Origin: Phyllobacterium lublinensis | GTDB lineage: Bacteria; Pseudomonadota; Alphaproteobacteria; Rhizobiales; Rhizobiaceae | NCBI RefSeq assembly: GCF_020164435.1 | Contig: NZ_JAIUDQ010000003.1 | Location: 1-64,000 of the forward strand | Direction of reading: 5' to 3' | DNA length: 64,000 nt | Shown here: positions 1 to 8,820 of the stretch, piece after piece | Layout: each line of letters begins with the position of its first letter | Numbering within the stretch: position 1 is the stretch's first letter | Position numbers and translations under genes: made by a program | Notes under the pieces: model-generated | Told to the model about the DNA's origin: nothing | Seen by the model: only the letters and a program-made list of their open reading frames with translations | The model's database searches: none

Positions 1-1
1 C

Positions 2-904
2 GCCCAGCTGGTCGACGCCGTGAGTGGCGATCACCTGTGGGCGGAACGGTTCGATCGGGGACTGGAGGATATCTTTGCCGTTCAGGACGAGGTCACAGGC
101 AAGATCGTCGAGGCTCTCCTCGGCCGGCTGCGTGCGCCGCCGCCGCGCAATCGTCCCAGGAATCTGGAAGCCTACGATCTGTGCGTGCGGGCGCGCAAGC
201 TGATCGACGATTCGCCGCAGACGGCGCGGGAAGCGCATCTGATGCTCACGCGCGCCGTTTCGCTCGATCCGGAATATGCCGAGGCCTATCGCTGGCTTGC
301 CATGAATCACTGGATGGGGTGGGTGCATTGGGGCGAACCGATCGAACCGACCCGTCGCTTGGCCCTGGATCTGGCGCGCAAGGCCGTGGCGATGGATCCC
401 AACGATGCCGGGTGCCGCTGGGTCCTCGCAAACCTGCTGGCCTATGAGCGCAGCTTCGACGAGTCGGATGCGGAGTTTGCCAGGGCGATCGAGCTTGATC
501 CGAACGAGGCCGACATCTGGGCAACTTTGTCCGACATTACCGTCTTGGCCGGAAGGGTGGATGAGGGGCTGCAGCACATTCGCAAGGCGTTTCGGTTGAA
601 CCCGTTTCCGGCCAGCTGGTATTATCTGACGTTGGGCCAGGCACAATATGCGGCCGGCGACTATGAAGCTGCCGTCGAGACGCTGCGCAGGGACGAGACC
701 TACCGTACAAGCTCACGCCGGTTCCTGGCCGCGAGCCTCGCCCAACTTGGCCGGCTCGACGAGGCGCGCGCAGAGGTCGAACTGTTCCTCATCAGCAATC
801 CGCACTTCTCGACTCGCCGCTGGGCCGACACCGAGCCATTCTGCGACGCTGCGACGCTTGAGCATTTTGTCGATGGCTATCGCAAGGCCGGCCTTCCGGA
901 GTGA
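2..904 (+). CDS. C-terminal part of a TPR-containing regulator or adenylate-cyclase-type protein (5' end outside window)
   Basis: The reading frame is open from the first bases, so the gene begins upstream and only about 300 residues are visible. The first part has the block VDA..GDHLWAERFDRGLEDIF followed by VQDEVT, which is typical of the linker between the N-terminal domain (guanylate cyclase or winged helix) and the TPR region in large rhizobial regulators. The rest is a series of helical repeats with the usual TPR residues, for example the LDPNEADIW and LNPFPASWY segments. The nature of the N-terminal domain cannot be seen. The nearest downstream gene is on the other strand, so the transcript probably ends near 904. 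The TPR call is firm; cyclase versus CadC-like regulator is open. Confidence 0.75.
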   Translation, partial: AQLVDAVSGDHLWAERFDRGLEDIFAVQDEVTGKIVEALLGRLRAPPPRNRPRNLEAYDLCVRARKLIDDSPQTAREAHLMLTRAVSLDPEYAEAYRWLAMNHWMGWVHWGEPIEPTRRLALDLARKAVAMDPNDAGCRWVLANLLAYERSFDESDAEFARAIELDPNEADIWATLSDITVLAGRVDEGLQHIRKAFRLNPFPASWYYLTLGQAQYAAGDYEAAVETLRRDETYRTSSRRFLAASLAQLGRLDEARAEVELFLISNPHFSTRRWADTEPFCDAATLEHFVDGYRKAGLPE

Positions 905-921
905 CCGGACAAGGCTGGCGC

Positions 922-1314
922 CTATTCCTCAAAGCGGCTCGTAGCATCACGGCCGCGCTCATATCGTCCTTTGAGTGGAAACCGTGGCAACCAGGATTCG
1001 CGACGAATGGTCCAGCTCTCGTAAGTTGGCATGAGTTGATCGGGGGCGTCCAGCGTTCCGAGGTGCACCTCGATCTCGTCTGCGGAGCGTGCATAAACGG
1101 ACGAGCCGCAGCGCGGACAGAAAAATCGCCCGGCGTAGTCGCGCGTTTCTCCATCTATTGTCACTGCATCCTGGGGGAACACAGCGGCGGCATAAAAAAG
1201 GGCGCCATGATGCTTGCGGCAGTCGAGACAATGACAAATGCCGACCCGGTACGGCCGCCCCGACGCCACGATTCGGACGTTGCCGCACAGGCAACCGCCG
1301 GTAAATCGGTCCAT
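922..1314 (-). CDS. GFA-family (glutathione-dependent formaldehyde-activating enzyme-like) protein
   Basis: A 130-residue protein with the cysteine pattern of the Gfa/CENP-V fold: CLCGNV near residue 10, CHCLDCRKHHGA around residues 30-41, and FFCPRCGSSVY around residues 70-80. These cysteines bind structural zinc, and in characterised members the fold binds glutathione. Most GFA proteins have no proven substrate, so formaldehyde activation should not be assumed. I start at the methionine of MDRFTGGC because the fold begins there; an in-frame ATG 17 codons upstream (1365) is possible but adds no conserved sequence. It stands alone, convergent with the TPR gene and divergent from the SDR gene. 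Confidence 0.8.
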   Translation of the reverse strand: MDRFTGGCLCGNVRIVASGRPYRVGICHCLDCRKHHGALFYAAAVFPQDAVTIDGETRDYAGRFFCPRCGSSVYARSADEIEVHLGTLDAPDQLMPTYESWTIRRESWLPRFPLKGRYERGRDATSRFEE

Positions 1315-1441
1315 GCTGCTTCTCCTCTGCGTTGAAGCGGGCGCACTGTTTACAACGAACAACACGATCGTTGCAATTGCCGGCTACCGGACGGTGACGG
1401 ACTGACGTTCCGCTTTTCCGGCCTTGAAACCGGTGTGCACC

Positions 1442-1464
1442 GGGCTACATTGTTGATGTAGCCC
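1442..1464. promoter_or_regulatory. Perfect 9-5-9 inverted repeat upstream of the SDR gene (candidate operator)
   Basis: GGGCTACAT (1442-1450), a five-base spacer, then ATGTAGCCC (1456-1464). It lies about 60 bases upstream of the SDR start codon at 1522 in the gap between divergent genes. There is no following T-run, so a transcription terminator is unlikely. The size and symmetry fit a dimeric repressor site, but no regulator gene adjoins it. Confidence 0.35.
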
Positions 1465-1521
1465 AATCCCATTGCGCTCGCCCGGTGTGACCCCGTGGCG
1501 CTCCCTTGCAAGGATATCAAC

Positions 1522-2364
1522 ATGACATCGAAACCTGTCTGGTTCATTACTGGATGTTCAACCGGCTTTGGCCGGGAACTCGCCCGCCACACGCTTGAGC
1601 TTGGCTATCCGACGGTTGTTACCGCCCGCGACCCCAGGCAGGTCGAGGACCTTGCCGCCAAACACGGCGATAATGCCCTCGTCCTGAAGCTTGACGTGAC
1701 CAAGGGCGAAGACATCGCAGGTGCAATCGCCGCCGGCGAAAAGCATTTCGGCCGCATCGACGTGCTCGTCAACAATGCGGGCATCGGCTATTTCGGCTCG
1801 CTTGAAGAAAGCGATATCGACGAAGTCCGCAAGATGTTCGAGATCAACGTCTGGGGTCTCGCCAATATGACGAGGGCCGTCCTGCCGGGAATGCGCAAGC
1901 GACGGTCCGGAACCATTGTCAATATCTCCTCCCAGGGCGGGCTTATCGCCAATGTCGCCGTGAGCTTCTATGCCGCCACGAAGTTCAGTGTCGAAGCGCT
2001 GTCGGAATCGCTGTCGAAGGAAGTCGCGCATCTTGGCATCAAGGTCCTTATCGTCGAGCCAAGCGGCTTCCGCACCGACTGGGCCGGCCGTTCCGCCAAC
2101 GAGGTACCGGAAACCATGGACGATTATCAGCCGACGGCCGGCTCCCGCATGAAAATGCTGCGCGAATTCAGCGGCAACCAGCCGGGCGATCCCGTCCGGG
2201 CGGCCAAGGCGATCGTCCAGGCGGTGGAAGCTGAAAGCCCGCCGCTGCGTTTGTTGCTCGGCAAGGAGGCACTCGCCAATGCGCGCAAGAAGATCGGCGA
2301 ATTGCAGAAGGATTTCGATGCCTGGGCTGAAGTGACGGAGGCTGCCGACGCGCCGAAGGCTTGA
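1522..2364 (+). CDS. Short-chain dehydrogenase/reductase (SDR), classical type
   Basis: A 280-residue NAD(P)-dependent oxidoreductase. The N-terminal Rossmann nucleotide-binding motif TGCSTGFG is near residue 10, the NNAG motif near residue 84, the catalytic serine in NISSQGG near residue 138, and the YAATK catalytic Tyr/Lys pair near residues 152-156. The pattern resembles SDRs annotated as short-chain dehydrogenases of unknown substrate. I chose ATG 1522 rather than the longer frame from 1495 because the fold starts immediately after it. A palindrome at 1442-1464 lies upstream. It appears monocistronic; the substrate cannot be predicted. Confidence 0.85.
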   Translation: MTSKPVWFITGCSTGFGRELARHTLELGYPTVVTARDPRQVEDLAAKHGDNALVLKLDVTKGEDIAGAIAAGEKHFGRIDVLVNNAGIGYFGSLEESDIDEVRKMFEINVWGLANMTRAVLPGMRKRRSGTIVNISSQGGLIANVAVSFYAATKFSVEALSESLSKEVAHLGIKVLIVEPSGFRTDWAGRSANEVPETMDDYQPTAGSRMKMLREFSGNQPGDPVRAAKAIVQAVEAESPPLRLLLGKEALANARKKIGELQKDFDAWAEVTEAADAPKA

Positions 2365-2380
2365 CCTGCAGGGGGTGCGA

Positions 2381-2404
2381 AAATGGCCGGCCAGCCGGCC
2401 ATTT
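2381..2404. terminator. GC-rich hairpin after the SDR gene
   Basis: AAATGGCCGG and CCGGCCATTT form a 10-bp perfect stem with a four-base loop, 17 bases after the SDR stop codon. There is no clear T-run downstream, so it may be a weak terminator or an mRNA-end stabiliser. Confidence 0.4.
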
Positions 2405-2529
2405 GGGACTTAGGCCCGTCACGATTCATGCCAACACGACGGCTTGCGCTGCCTGAGCCCCGATGACTGCTTGCGCGCCGCGCCCGGAATCTTTATCGCT
2501 TTGCGTAAGACAAGAAAATTGGAAGCGCC

Positions 2530-3654
2530 ATGCATAAGATCGTCATCAGCGGAACGGGCGTTTTCACGCCGGAACAGTCCATCAGCAATGCCGAACTGGT
2601 TGCGGCGTTCAATACCTACGCCAATCGGCAGAACGAGATTCATGCCGACGAGATCGCCGCCGGCACGCGTGAACCGATGACGATGTCGGCGGAGGACTTC
2701 ATCGTCCGCGCCTCGGGGATCGAGCGCCGCTACGTCTTGAACAAATCCGGCATTCTCGATCCACAGGTCATGCACCCGGTCCTTCCCGAGCGCGGCGACG
2801 ATGAACTGTCTGTCATGGCCGAAATGGCGGTCAAGGCAGCGACGCTGGCGCTGGCCAAGGCGGGGCGTTCGGCATCGGAAATCGACGCGGTGATCTGCGC
2901 GGCCTCCAATCACGAGCGTCCCTATCCGGCCATTGCCATCGAGGTGCAGCAGGCACTCGGCATCGAGGGTTTCGGCTTCGACATGAACGTCGCCTGCTCG
3001 TCGGCCACTTTTGGCATCCAGGCGGCCGCCGACATGATCCGTTCCGGCTCGGCCCGGGCGATCCTCATGGTCAATCCCGAAATCTGCTCGGCCCATCTCG
3101 AATGGCGCGATCGCGATTGCCATTTCATCTTCGGCGATGTCTGCACCGCCGTCCTGCTCGAGCGCGACGATCTGGCGACCGCCGCCGACCGGTTCGAAAT
3201 CGTCTCGACCCGTTGCCTGACGCAGTTCTCCAACAATATCCGCAACAATAACGGCTTCCTGCGCCGCACGCGCGAAGGCCATATGGCCGACCGCCGCGAC
3301 ATGCTGTTCCGCCAGGAAGGCCGCAAGGTGTTCAAGCAGGTGGTGCCGATCGTCGCCGACCTCATCCTGACCCACCTTGCCGACGAGAACATTGCTCCCG
3401 CGCACCTGTCGCGCCTCTGGCTGCATCAGGCCAACAAGGGCATGAATGATCTCATCGGCGTCAAGGTGCTCGGCCGCGAGCCAGAGCCCGGCGAGCAGCC
3501 CAACATCCTGCAGGATTACGCCAATACCTCGTCCGCCGGCTCAATCATCGCCTTCTCGCACTATTCCGACGATCTCGCCCCGGGGAGCCTCGGCGTGATC
3601 TGCTCCTTCGGGGCGGGATATTCGGTCGGCAGCGTCATCGTCAGGAAGCTTTAA
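2530..3654 (+). CDS. Beta-ketoacyl-ACP synthase III (FabH-like), long form
   Basis: A 374-residue thiolase-fold condensing enzyme. The catalytic triad is visible: Cys156 in NVACSSATFG, His299 in LHQANKGMND and Asn332 in YANTSSAGS. KAS III enzymes condense an acyl-CoA with malonyl-ACP to start fatty acid or related chains. It is longer than the usual ~320 residues because of extra sequence between residues 30 and 90. The gene stands apart from plsX/fabH clusters, so it is probably not the main housekeeping FabH but a second, specialised condensing enzyme. Its stop codon overlaps that of the convergent puuB-like gene. Confidence 0.85.
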   Translation: MHKIVISGTGVFTPEQSISNAELVAAFNTYANRQNEIHADEIAAGTREPMTMSAEDFIVRASGIERRYVLNKSGILDPQVMHPVLPERGDDELSVMAEMAVKAATLALAKAGRSASEIDAVICAASNHERPYPAIAIEVQQALGIEGFGFDMNVACSSATFGIQAAADMIRSGSARAILMVNPEICSAHLEWRDRDCHFIFGDVCTAVLLERDDLATAADRFEIVSTRCLTQFSNNIRNNNGFLRRTREGHMADRRDMLFRQEGRKVFKQVVPIVADLILTHLADENIAPAHLSRLWLHQANKGMNDLIGVKVLGREPEPGEQPNILQDYANTSSAGSIIAFSHYSDDLAPGSLGVICSFGAGYSVGSVIVRKL

Positions 3655-4937
3655 ATCCGGTCCATCAGCGCGTACCAGCTCAGCGCCAGGAACAGAAGAG
3701 GCGCGCGCAAGCGCCGTCCGCCCGGGAAGGCCGGAACCTTTAGCTCTTCCAGTATGCGTAGCCGGTCGCGATTGCCCGCCACGGTCTCCGCATAGAGCTT
3801 GCCGACGAAGTTCGACAGCATCACCCCATGGCCGGAATAGCCGCCCGCCGAAATGACGTTCGGCATCACTTCGCGCACGAAAGGCTGGCGCGGCAGGGTA
3901 ATGCCGACCGAACCGCCCCAGGCCTGGGTGATCTCGACATTGGCCAAACCGGGGTAGATTTCAGCGATCTGACGGCGAATGTGCGTGCTGATGTCGAGCG
4001 GATTATCGGCGGTGTAGGCTTCGCGCCCGCCAAACAAAAGCCGCCCATCCCTGGTGCGACGGAAATAGCGCACGACGAAGCGTGAATCGTCGACGCTCTC
4101 CCCGCCCGGCAGCACCGGACTGTCTTGTCCGAGCGGCACCGTGGCCCCGATGAATGAGCGGATCGGCATGACATGCGACGCGCTGATCGGCTCCAGATTG
4201 TCGCCATAGGCATTGACGGCGATAAATCCCTTTGCCGCGGTCACGCGGCCGGTTGCGGTTTCGACAATCACCTTGCCGTTTTCCGACTTGATGCCCGTGA
4301 CCTTGGTGTTTTCATAAAGGTGCGCGCCTGCCGCGGCTGCCGCCCTCGCGGTGCCGACGACAAGCTTCATCGGCTGGATATGCCCCGTGCCCTTGTCATA
4401 GATGCCGCCGAGATAGCGAGCGGAACCCAGCCGCTCGGCGGTTTCCTGAAAATCCATGTAATGGATGTGCGGATAGCCAAAGCGGCTTGCCATCAGTTCG
4501 GCGTGGGCCTGATATTGCTTCAGGTAACGCTTCTTGTGGACGACCGACATCTGCCCCGGCATGTATTCAATGTCGATCCCGTGCGTCTCGGCAAATTCAA
4601 GGAGGTGGCTTTTCGCCTCTTCGGCAAGGTCGAACAAGGCCTTGGCGCGGGTAAACCCGTACTGGCCTTCGAGATCTTCCGCCCAGGCACGCTGTCCGGT
4701 GCCGAGCTGGCCGCCATTACGGCCGGAAGCGCCGTCGCCGAAGCGCCAGGCCTCGAGCAGCACCACATCCACGCCCGCCGATGCCAGGTGCACCGCCGCG
4801 GAGAGGCCGGTAAAGCCCCCGCCGATGATCACGACATCGGTCTGCCGCGAGCCATCGAGCGCCGGATATTCGGCGCGGTCGTCGGTCGTGGTTTCATACC
4901 AGGAGATGCCGGGGGAGATGGGTGATTGGTAGGGCAT
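3651..4937 (-). CDS. puuB: Gamma-glutamylputrescine oxidase-like FAD-dependent oxidoreductase
   Basis: A 428-residue D-amino-acid-oxidase-type (DAO) flavoprotein. The ADP-binding motif VVIIGGGFTGLSAA is at residues 35-48, followed by GRNGGQLGTGQR, typical of the PuuB/OrdL group. PuuB oxidises gamma-glutamylputrescine to the aldehyde, the second step of the Puu pathway. Start ATG 4937 is chosen because the upstream 36 codons of the longer frame are repeat DNA. The gene for a PuuA-like glutamine synthetase lies immediately upstream on the same strand, which supports the assignment. The short C-terminal tail after residue 400 is hydrophobic and basic. Closely related oxidases use other amines, so the substrate is inferred from context. 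Confidence 0.8.
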   Translation of the reverse strand: MPYQSPISPGISWYETTTDDRAEYPALDGSRQTDVVIIGGGFTGLSAAVHLASAGVDVVLLEAWRFGDGASGRNGGQLGTGQRAWAEDLEGQYGFTRAKALFDLAEEAKSHLLEFAETHGIDIEYMPGQMSVVHKKRYLKQYQAHAELMASRFGYPHIHYMDFQETAERLGSARYLGGIYDKGTGHIQPMKLVVGTARAAAAAGAHLYENTKVTGIKSENGKVIVETATGRVTAAKGFIAVNAYGDNLEPISASHVMPIRSFIGATVPLGQDSPVLPGGESVDDSRFVVRYFRRTRDGRLLFGGREAYTADNPLDISTHIRRQIAEIYPGLANVEITQAWGGSVGITLPRQPFVREVMPNVISAGGYSGHGVMLSNFVGKLYAETVAGNRDRLRILEELKVPAFPGGRRLRAPLLFLALSWYALMDRI

Positions 4938-4968
4938 GGAACAAACTTCTACATTGATCTGCGGCGTG

Positions 4969-5130
4969 ACTGCTGTGCGTGGTTCGACAGGCTCACCATG
5001 AGGGAAGTGAGCTGGCTGTAACAGTGGAAGAACGGTGAACTGCACGATGATCGGCAGCAGGCGTCACCACTTGGTTCTCTGCGGCCAATCCAGTCCCCTC
5101 ATGGTGAGCCCGTCGAACCACGCACAGCAG
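4969..5130. repeat. Inverted pair of palindromic repeat family A between puuB and puuA
   Basis: Two ~35-base copies in opposite orientation flank about 90 bases. The left arm (about 4969-5005) contains GGTTCGACAGGCTCACCATG; the right arm (about 5095-5130) is its near-exact reverse complement with one A/G difference in the centre. Together they can fold into a large stem-loop in the 221-base gap between the two puu genes. A third copy lies at 33274-33304. No transposase is present, so these are small non-autonomous intergenic repeats. Confidence 0.8.
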
Positions 5131-5158
5131 TTGCGCAGCAGCAGACAACTGGAAATGT

Positions 5159-6595
5159 TCACACATTCAGCAACAGGAACTCGCGTTCCCATGGGCTGAT
5201 GACCTCCATGAAAGTCTCGAACTCGGCCCGCTTGATGGCGGCATAGGTAATGGCGAAGGGTTCGCCCAGCATGGCGATCAGGTCCTTGTCCTGCTCGAAC
5301 AGGATCGTCGCCTCGATCAGCCCGCGCGGCAGTTCGATCAGATTGTCATTGACCGTTGTAGAGGCAGGAGCATCGGGCTCCGTCCTGTTGTTCATGCCGA
5401 GGAGACCGCAGGCAAGGGATGCCGCGAGCGCAAGATAGGGATTTGCGTCCGACGAAGGGATGCGGTTCTCGACGCGGCGTGCGGCAGGATCGGAGCGCGG
5501 CACGCGAAAGGCCGTGGTGCGGTTGTCATAGCCCCATTTGACGTTGACCGGCGCCGAGGCGGCCGGCGTCAGTCGCCGGTAGGAGTTCACGTAAGGCGCG
5601 AACATGACGAGCGAGGCGGGTACATGTTTCTGCATGCCGCCGATGAAATGCCGGAAGGCGTCGCTCTCCGTGCCATCGGGGTTGGAGAACACGTTGCGGC
5701 CGGTCTTCTTGTCGACGATGGACTGGTGGATATGCATGGCCGATCCCGGCTGGCCCTGGATGGGCTTGGCCATGAAGGTCGCATACATGTCGTGCTTGAG
5801 CGCCGCTTCCCTGATCGTGCGCTTGAACAGGAAAACCTGGTCGGCGAGCTCGACCGGATCGCCGTGGCGCAGGTTGATTTCCAGCTGCGCGGCGCCTTCC
5901 TCATGGATGAGCGTGTCGATCTCGAGGCCCTGACTCTCGGAGAAATGGTAGATGTCGTCGATCAGTTCATCGAACTCGTTGACCCCGGCAATGGAATAGC
6001 CTTGGCCGCCGCCAATGGCGCGGCCCGAACGGCCGACAGGCGGGGTCAATGGATAGTCGGGATCGGGATTCTTCTTGACGAGGTAGAATTCGATTTCGGG
6101 CGCAACGACCGGCTTCAGGCCCTTCTTGTTGTAGGCGGCAACGACACGCTTCAGGACGTTGCGCGGTGTGAACTCGACCGCTTGTCCATCCTTGTTGACG
6201 AGATCGCAGATCACCTGCGCCGTGGGATCGCTTTCCCACGGTACTTCCGAAAGCGTCGAAAGGTCGGGCATCAGTTTCAGGTCGCCATCATCCTCCGGGT
6301 AGGAGAAGCCGTGGCCGTCTTCAGGATACGAGCCGGAGATGGTCGCCATGAACACGGCAGATGGCAGGGCGAGCGAGGTATTGGAGGTGAATTTCTTCGA
6401 CGGCATCATCTTGCCGCGCGCAACGCCCGCCTGATCCGGCGTTATGCATTCGATGTCTTCGATATCCCGCCAGGCCAGCCACTCGGATGCTTCGCGCCAG
6501 TTTTTCACGCCGCGGGTCGCCTTGACATAGGCGGGCGTACGCCGCCGTGTTGTGGTCCGTGCGGGTTTCTTCTCGGGGGTATCGGAGGGCATCAA
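5159..6595 (-). CDS. puuA: Glutamine synthetase family protein, gamma-glutamylputrescine synthetase-like
   Basis: A 478-residue glutamine-synthetase-fold enzyme. It contains the beta-grasp region near residues 60-130, then the catalytic domain with PEIEFYLVKK, the glutamate-binding block EEGAAQLEINLRHGD, the ATP-site block KPIQGQPGSAMHIHQS, and NRTTAFRVPRSDPAARRVENR near the end. PuuA ligates glutamate to putrescine with ATP. The following gene is PuuB-like, giving the first two steps of the pathway. No PuuC or PuuD is adjacent. The N-terminal ~25 residues are rich in Lys, Arg and Thr and look disordered. Other members of this family act on ethanolamine or isopropylamine, so putrescine is an inference from gene order. 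Confidence 0.82.
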   Translation of the reverse strand: MMPSDTPEKKPARTTTRRRTPAYVKATRGVKNWREASEWLAWRDIEDIECITPDQAGVARGKMMPSKKFTSNTSLALPSAVFMATISGSYPEDGHGFSYPEDDGDLKLMPDLSTLSEVPWESDPTAQVICDLVNKDGQAVEFTPRNVLKRVVAAYNKKGLKPVVAPEIEFYLVKKNPDPDYPLTPPVGRSGRAIGGGQGYSIAGVNEFDELIDDIYHFSESQGLEIDTLIHEEGAAQLEINLRHGDPVELADQVFLFKRTIREAALKHDMYATFMAKPIQGQPGSAMHIHQSIVDKKTGRNVFSNPDGTESDAFRHFIGGMQKHVPASLVMFAPYVNSYRRLTPAASAPVNVKWGYDNRTTAFRVPRSDPAARRVENRIPSSDANPYLALAASLACGLLGMNNRTEPDAPASTTVNDNLIELPRGLIEATILFEQDKDLIAMLGEPFAITYAAIKRAEFETFMEVISPWEREFLLLNV

Positions 6596-6716
6596 TCACC
6601 AGAATTCGTTGCGATGCCAAAATGATAGAGCAAATCACCACAGGATGGGAGACGGTGCCCGGATAAATTTGCGTGGGCAACCAGGCTGCAATCTTCCGCT
6701 TCGTCGGGCATATACC

Positions 6717-6818
6717 TCTCCGTCATCCTCGGGCTTGACCCGAGGACCCATGCATCTCTCGTTGTCATGCCAAAACATGGGGATTGGATCCTCGGGTCAA
6801 GCCCGAGCATGACGGAGT
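6717..6818. repeat. Inverted pair of palindromic repeat family B
   Basis: Two ~32-base copies, at about 6720-6750 and 6785-6816, lie in opposite orientation. Each contains CCTCGGGCTTGACCCGAG or its complement, itself palindromic. They lie in the 415-base gap between puuA and the small gene after aceA. The rest of that gap holds a short tandem duplication (AAAGATACGAATGA then AAAGATACGGATGA, about 6837-6865) and a terminator-like hairpin; no gene was found. A third family B copy is at 8919-8952. Confidence 0.8.
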
Positions 6819-6932
6819 GCAGAGGGTGGAAGAATGAAAGATACGAATGAAAAGATACGGATGAAGAGGATGACGAACGACCAGCATTGAGGATGACGAA
6901 GTACGTCCTGCCAAGAGGGGGAACCCGTATCA

Positions 6933-6963
6933 AAGCCGCTCGCGATCTCTCGCGAGCGGCCTT
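6933..6963 (-). terminator. Hairpin downstream of the aceA-linked small gene
   Basis: CCGCTCGCGA and TCGCGAGCGG form a perfect 10-bp stem with a four-base loop, 48 bases beyond the stop of the small gene on the minus strand. Only a short T-run (TTT) follows on that strand, so it is a plausible but weak intrinsic terminator for the aceA transcript. Confidence 0.5.
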
Positions 6964-7010
6964 GCGCCGTGCGGGCTCCAGACCGAAACCCGAGAAGGCC
7001 ACGGCAGCGT

Positions 7011-7244
7011 TTACTGGCGGGTGACCACGACGGGGATCAGGAGGTCGCCCCAATTGCCGTCACCCCCATGGTGGCGGGCGGAGCGGACCAGCTCCACGGA
7101 CACGCCGGCGTCAACCGCCTTCATCACGGATTGGTTCAGGCGATGCAGGTCGTTGGCGACCATGCGAATGACAGCCTGCTGGTCTGCATTCATGGCCGAT
7201 GATTGCTCCTCGGCCCGTTCCTTGACGCGTGTCTGCGGTGCCAT
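7011..7244 (-). CDS. Small conserved-looking hypothetical protein downstream of aceA
   Basis: A 77-residue, mostly polar protein that begins MAPQTRVKERAEEQ and ends with a hydrophobic segment LLIPVVVTRQ. A strong ribosome-binding site (AGGAGAAG) sits seven bases before ATG 7244, which decides this start over the longer frame from 7283. The central part (about residues 20-55) is predicted helical and could bind another protein. No family is recognised. It follows isocitrate lyase by 97 bases on the same strand and probably shares its transcript, suggesting a role linked to acetate or fatty-acid growth; that is inference only. Confidence 0.65.
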   Translation of the reverse strand: MAPQTRVKERAEEQSSAMNADQQAVIRMVANDLHRLNQSVMKAVDAGVSVELVRSARHHGGDGNWGDLLIPVVVTRQ

Positions 7245-7341
7245 GATCTTCTCCTTTTCTGGCGTTGCAGCGGACGATCCCATGATCGTCCGGGGGTGGG
7301 CAGGCGGCAGTTATGGGCCGTGTCGCCTGTCCTTTTAAGAT

Positions 7342-8631
7342 TTACTCTGCGGCGGGGCGGAATTGATCCGTCTCGGTCGATTCCTTCATTGCGGTCGTCG
7401 AGGACTGGCCGCCGGTGATGGCCAGCGAAACCGCATCGAAATAGCCGGTGCCGACTTCCCGCTGGTGCTTGGTCGCCGTGTAACCATTGACCTCGGCAGC
7501 GAATTCCGCTTCCTGCAGTTCCGAATAGGCCGACATCTGCCGGTCCTTGTAGCCGCGGGCGAGTTCGAACATGCCAAAGTTGAGCTGGTGGAACCCGGCC
7601 AGCGTGATGAACTGGAATTTGTAGCCCATCGCACCCAGCTCGCGCTGGAACTTGGCGATTGTCGCCTCATCCAGATGCTTCTTCCAGTTGAAGGAAGGCG
7701 AGCAGTTATAGGCCAGCAGCTTGTCCGGGTGCTCCTTGCGCACGCCTTCGGCAAAGCGCCTGGCCTGTTCGAGGTCGGGCTTCGACGTCTCGCACCAGAT
7801 CAGGTCCGCATGCGGCGCATAGGCGATCGCCCTCGCGATGCAGGACTCAAGGCCGTTCTTCACCTGATAGAAGCCTTCCGTCGTGCGCCCCGCATCGTAG
7901 TCGACGAATGGCTGGTCGCGTTCGTCGATATCCGATGTCAGAAGCTTGGCTGCCTCGGCGTCGGTACGGGCGATGACGAGGGTAGGCGTGCCCATGACGT
8001 CGGCGGCGAGCCGCGCAGCGTTCAGATTGCGGATATGCGCCGCAGTCGGGATGAGCACCTTGCCGCCGAGATGGCCGCACTTCTTCTCGGAAGCCAGCTG
8101 GTCTTCATAGTGGACGCCCGCGGCGCCGGCCTCGATGAAGGCCTTCATGATCTCGAAGGCGTTGAGCGGTCCGCCAAAGCCGGCTTCCGCATCGGCGACG
8201 ATCGGCGCGAACCATGTCTCGACCGATAGACCCTTGCCCTCCGCCGCCTCGATCTGGTCGGCGCGCTGCAGCGTCTTGTTTATGCGCTTGGCCAGCTCCG
8301 GCGCGGCATTGGCCGGGTAGAGCGACTGGTCAGGATACATGGCTGAAGCTGTGTTTGCATCGGCTGCAACCTGCCATCCGGAAAGATAAATTGCCTTGAG
8401 GCCTGCACGAACCATCTGCATGGCCTGATTGCCTGAGAGAGCACCCAGCGCATTGACGAAACCATCTTCGTGGATGAGCTTCCAGAGCCGGTTGGCACCA
8501 TTTTCAGCGAGAGTATATTTGATCTGAACCGAGCCTCGCAGGCGCTGGACATCGTCAGGTGTATAGGGGCGTTCGATACCATCATAGCGGCCCTCCGGTG
8601 CGTTTGGTACGAGGTTGTAAAAATCAGTCAT
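7342..8631 (-). CDS. aceA: Isocitrate lyase
   Basis: A 429-residue cytoplasmic enzyme of the glyoxylate shunt that splits isocitrate into glyoxylate and succinate. The catalytic loop KKCGHLGG is at residues 183-190, with Cys185 the general acid, and the metal-binding region ADAEAGFGG is near residues 147-154. Length matches the family. Start ATG 8631 has the ribosome-binding site GGAGATAAT and gives the usual MTDFYNLVP-type N-terminus; the longer frame to 8913 is not supported. The upstream gene on the opposite strand encodes a ScfR/RamB-like regulator, a family known to control glyoxylate-shunt and short-chain acyl-CoA genes, so control by that protein is likely. Confidence 0.95.
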   Translation of the reverse strand: MTDFYNLVPNAPEGRYDGIERPYTPDDVQRLRGSVQIKYTLAENGANRLWKLIHEDGFVNALGALSGNQAMQMVRAGLKAIYLSGWQVAADANTASAMYPDQSLYPANAAPELAKRINKTLQRADQIEAAEGKGLSVETWFAPIVADAEAGFGGPLNAFEIMKAFIEAGAAGVHYEDQLASEKKCGHLGGKVLIPTAAHIRNLNAARLAADVMGTPTLVIARTDAEAAKLLTSDIDERDQPFVDYDAGRTTEGFYQVKNGLESCIARAIAYAPHADLIWCETSKPDLEQARRFAEGVRKEHPDKLLAYNCSPSFNWKKHLDEATIAKFQRELGAMGYKFQFITLAGFHQLNFGMFELARGYKDRQMSAYSELQEAEFAAEVNGYTATKHQREVGTGYFDAVSLAITGGQSSTTAMKESTETDQFRPAAE

Positions 8632-8797
8632 TATTATCTCCACAAGAGTTTTATCCTGCACAGCCTGTCCGTTTAGGGAGGATTTCACGACTGCGTTGAT
8701 ATGACTAGATTTACATTGCAATGCGGTATGATCCAGAGATATCGCGTATTCTGGCGTATATATCGAGTTAAGCTGTTGTGCGTTTGACAAATCTGGA

Positions 8798-8820
8798 TTG
8801 TAAATTTGTAAAAATTGTAA
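8798..8820. promoter_or_regulatory. Three direct TTGTAA repeats in the aceA/regulator intergenic region
   Basis: TTGTAA occurs at 8798-8803, 8806-8811 and 8815-8820, spaced 8 and 9 bases, within the 363-base gap between divergent aceA and the regulator. A perfect TTGACA (8784-8789) precedes them on the plus strand. A further inverted pair CCGTCAC (8831-8837) and GTGACGG (8871-8877) lies nearby. RamB sites in actinobacteria resemble TTTGCAAA, which is related but not identical. The rest of the gap toward aceA holds only a long leader and no other gene. Confidence 0.35.

Noticed and set aside
2419-3426. Minus-strand open frame of 335 codons
   Set aside because: Antisense to the KAS III gene, which has a complete catalytic triad.
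4969-5130. Possible insertion sequence ends
   Set aside because: Only about 160 bp with no transposase and no target duplication seen; it fits a small palindromic repeat instead.
5624-6625. Plus-strand open frame of 333 codons
   Set aside because: Antisense to the puuA-like gene; it has no recognisable motif and results from high GC at third positions.
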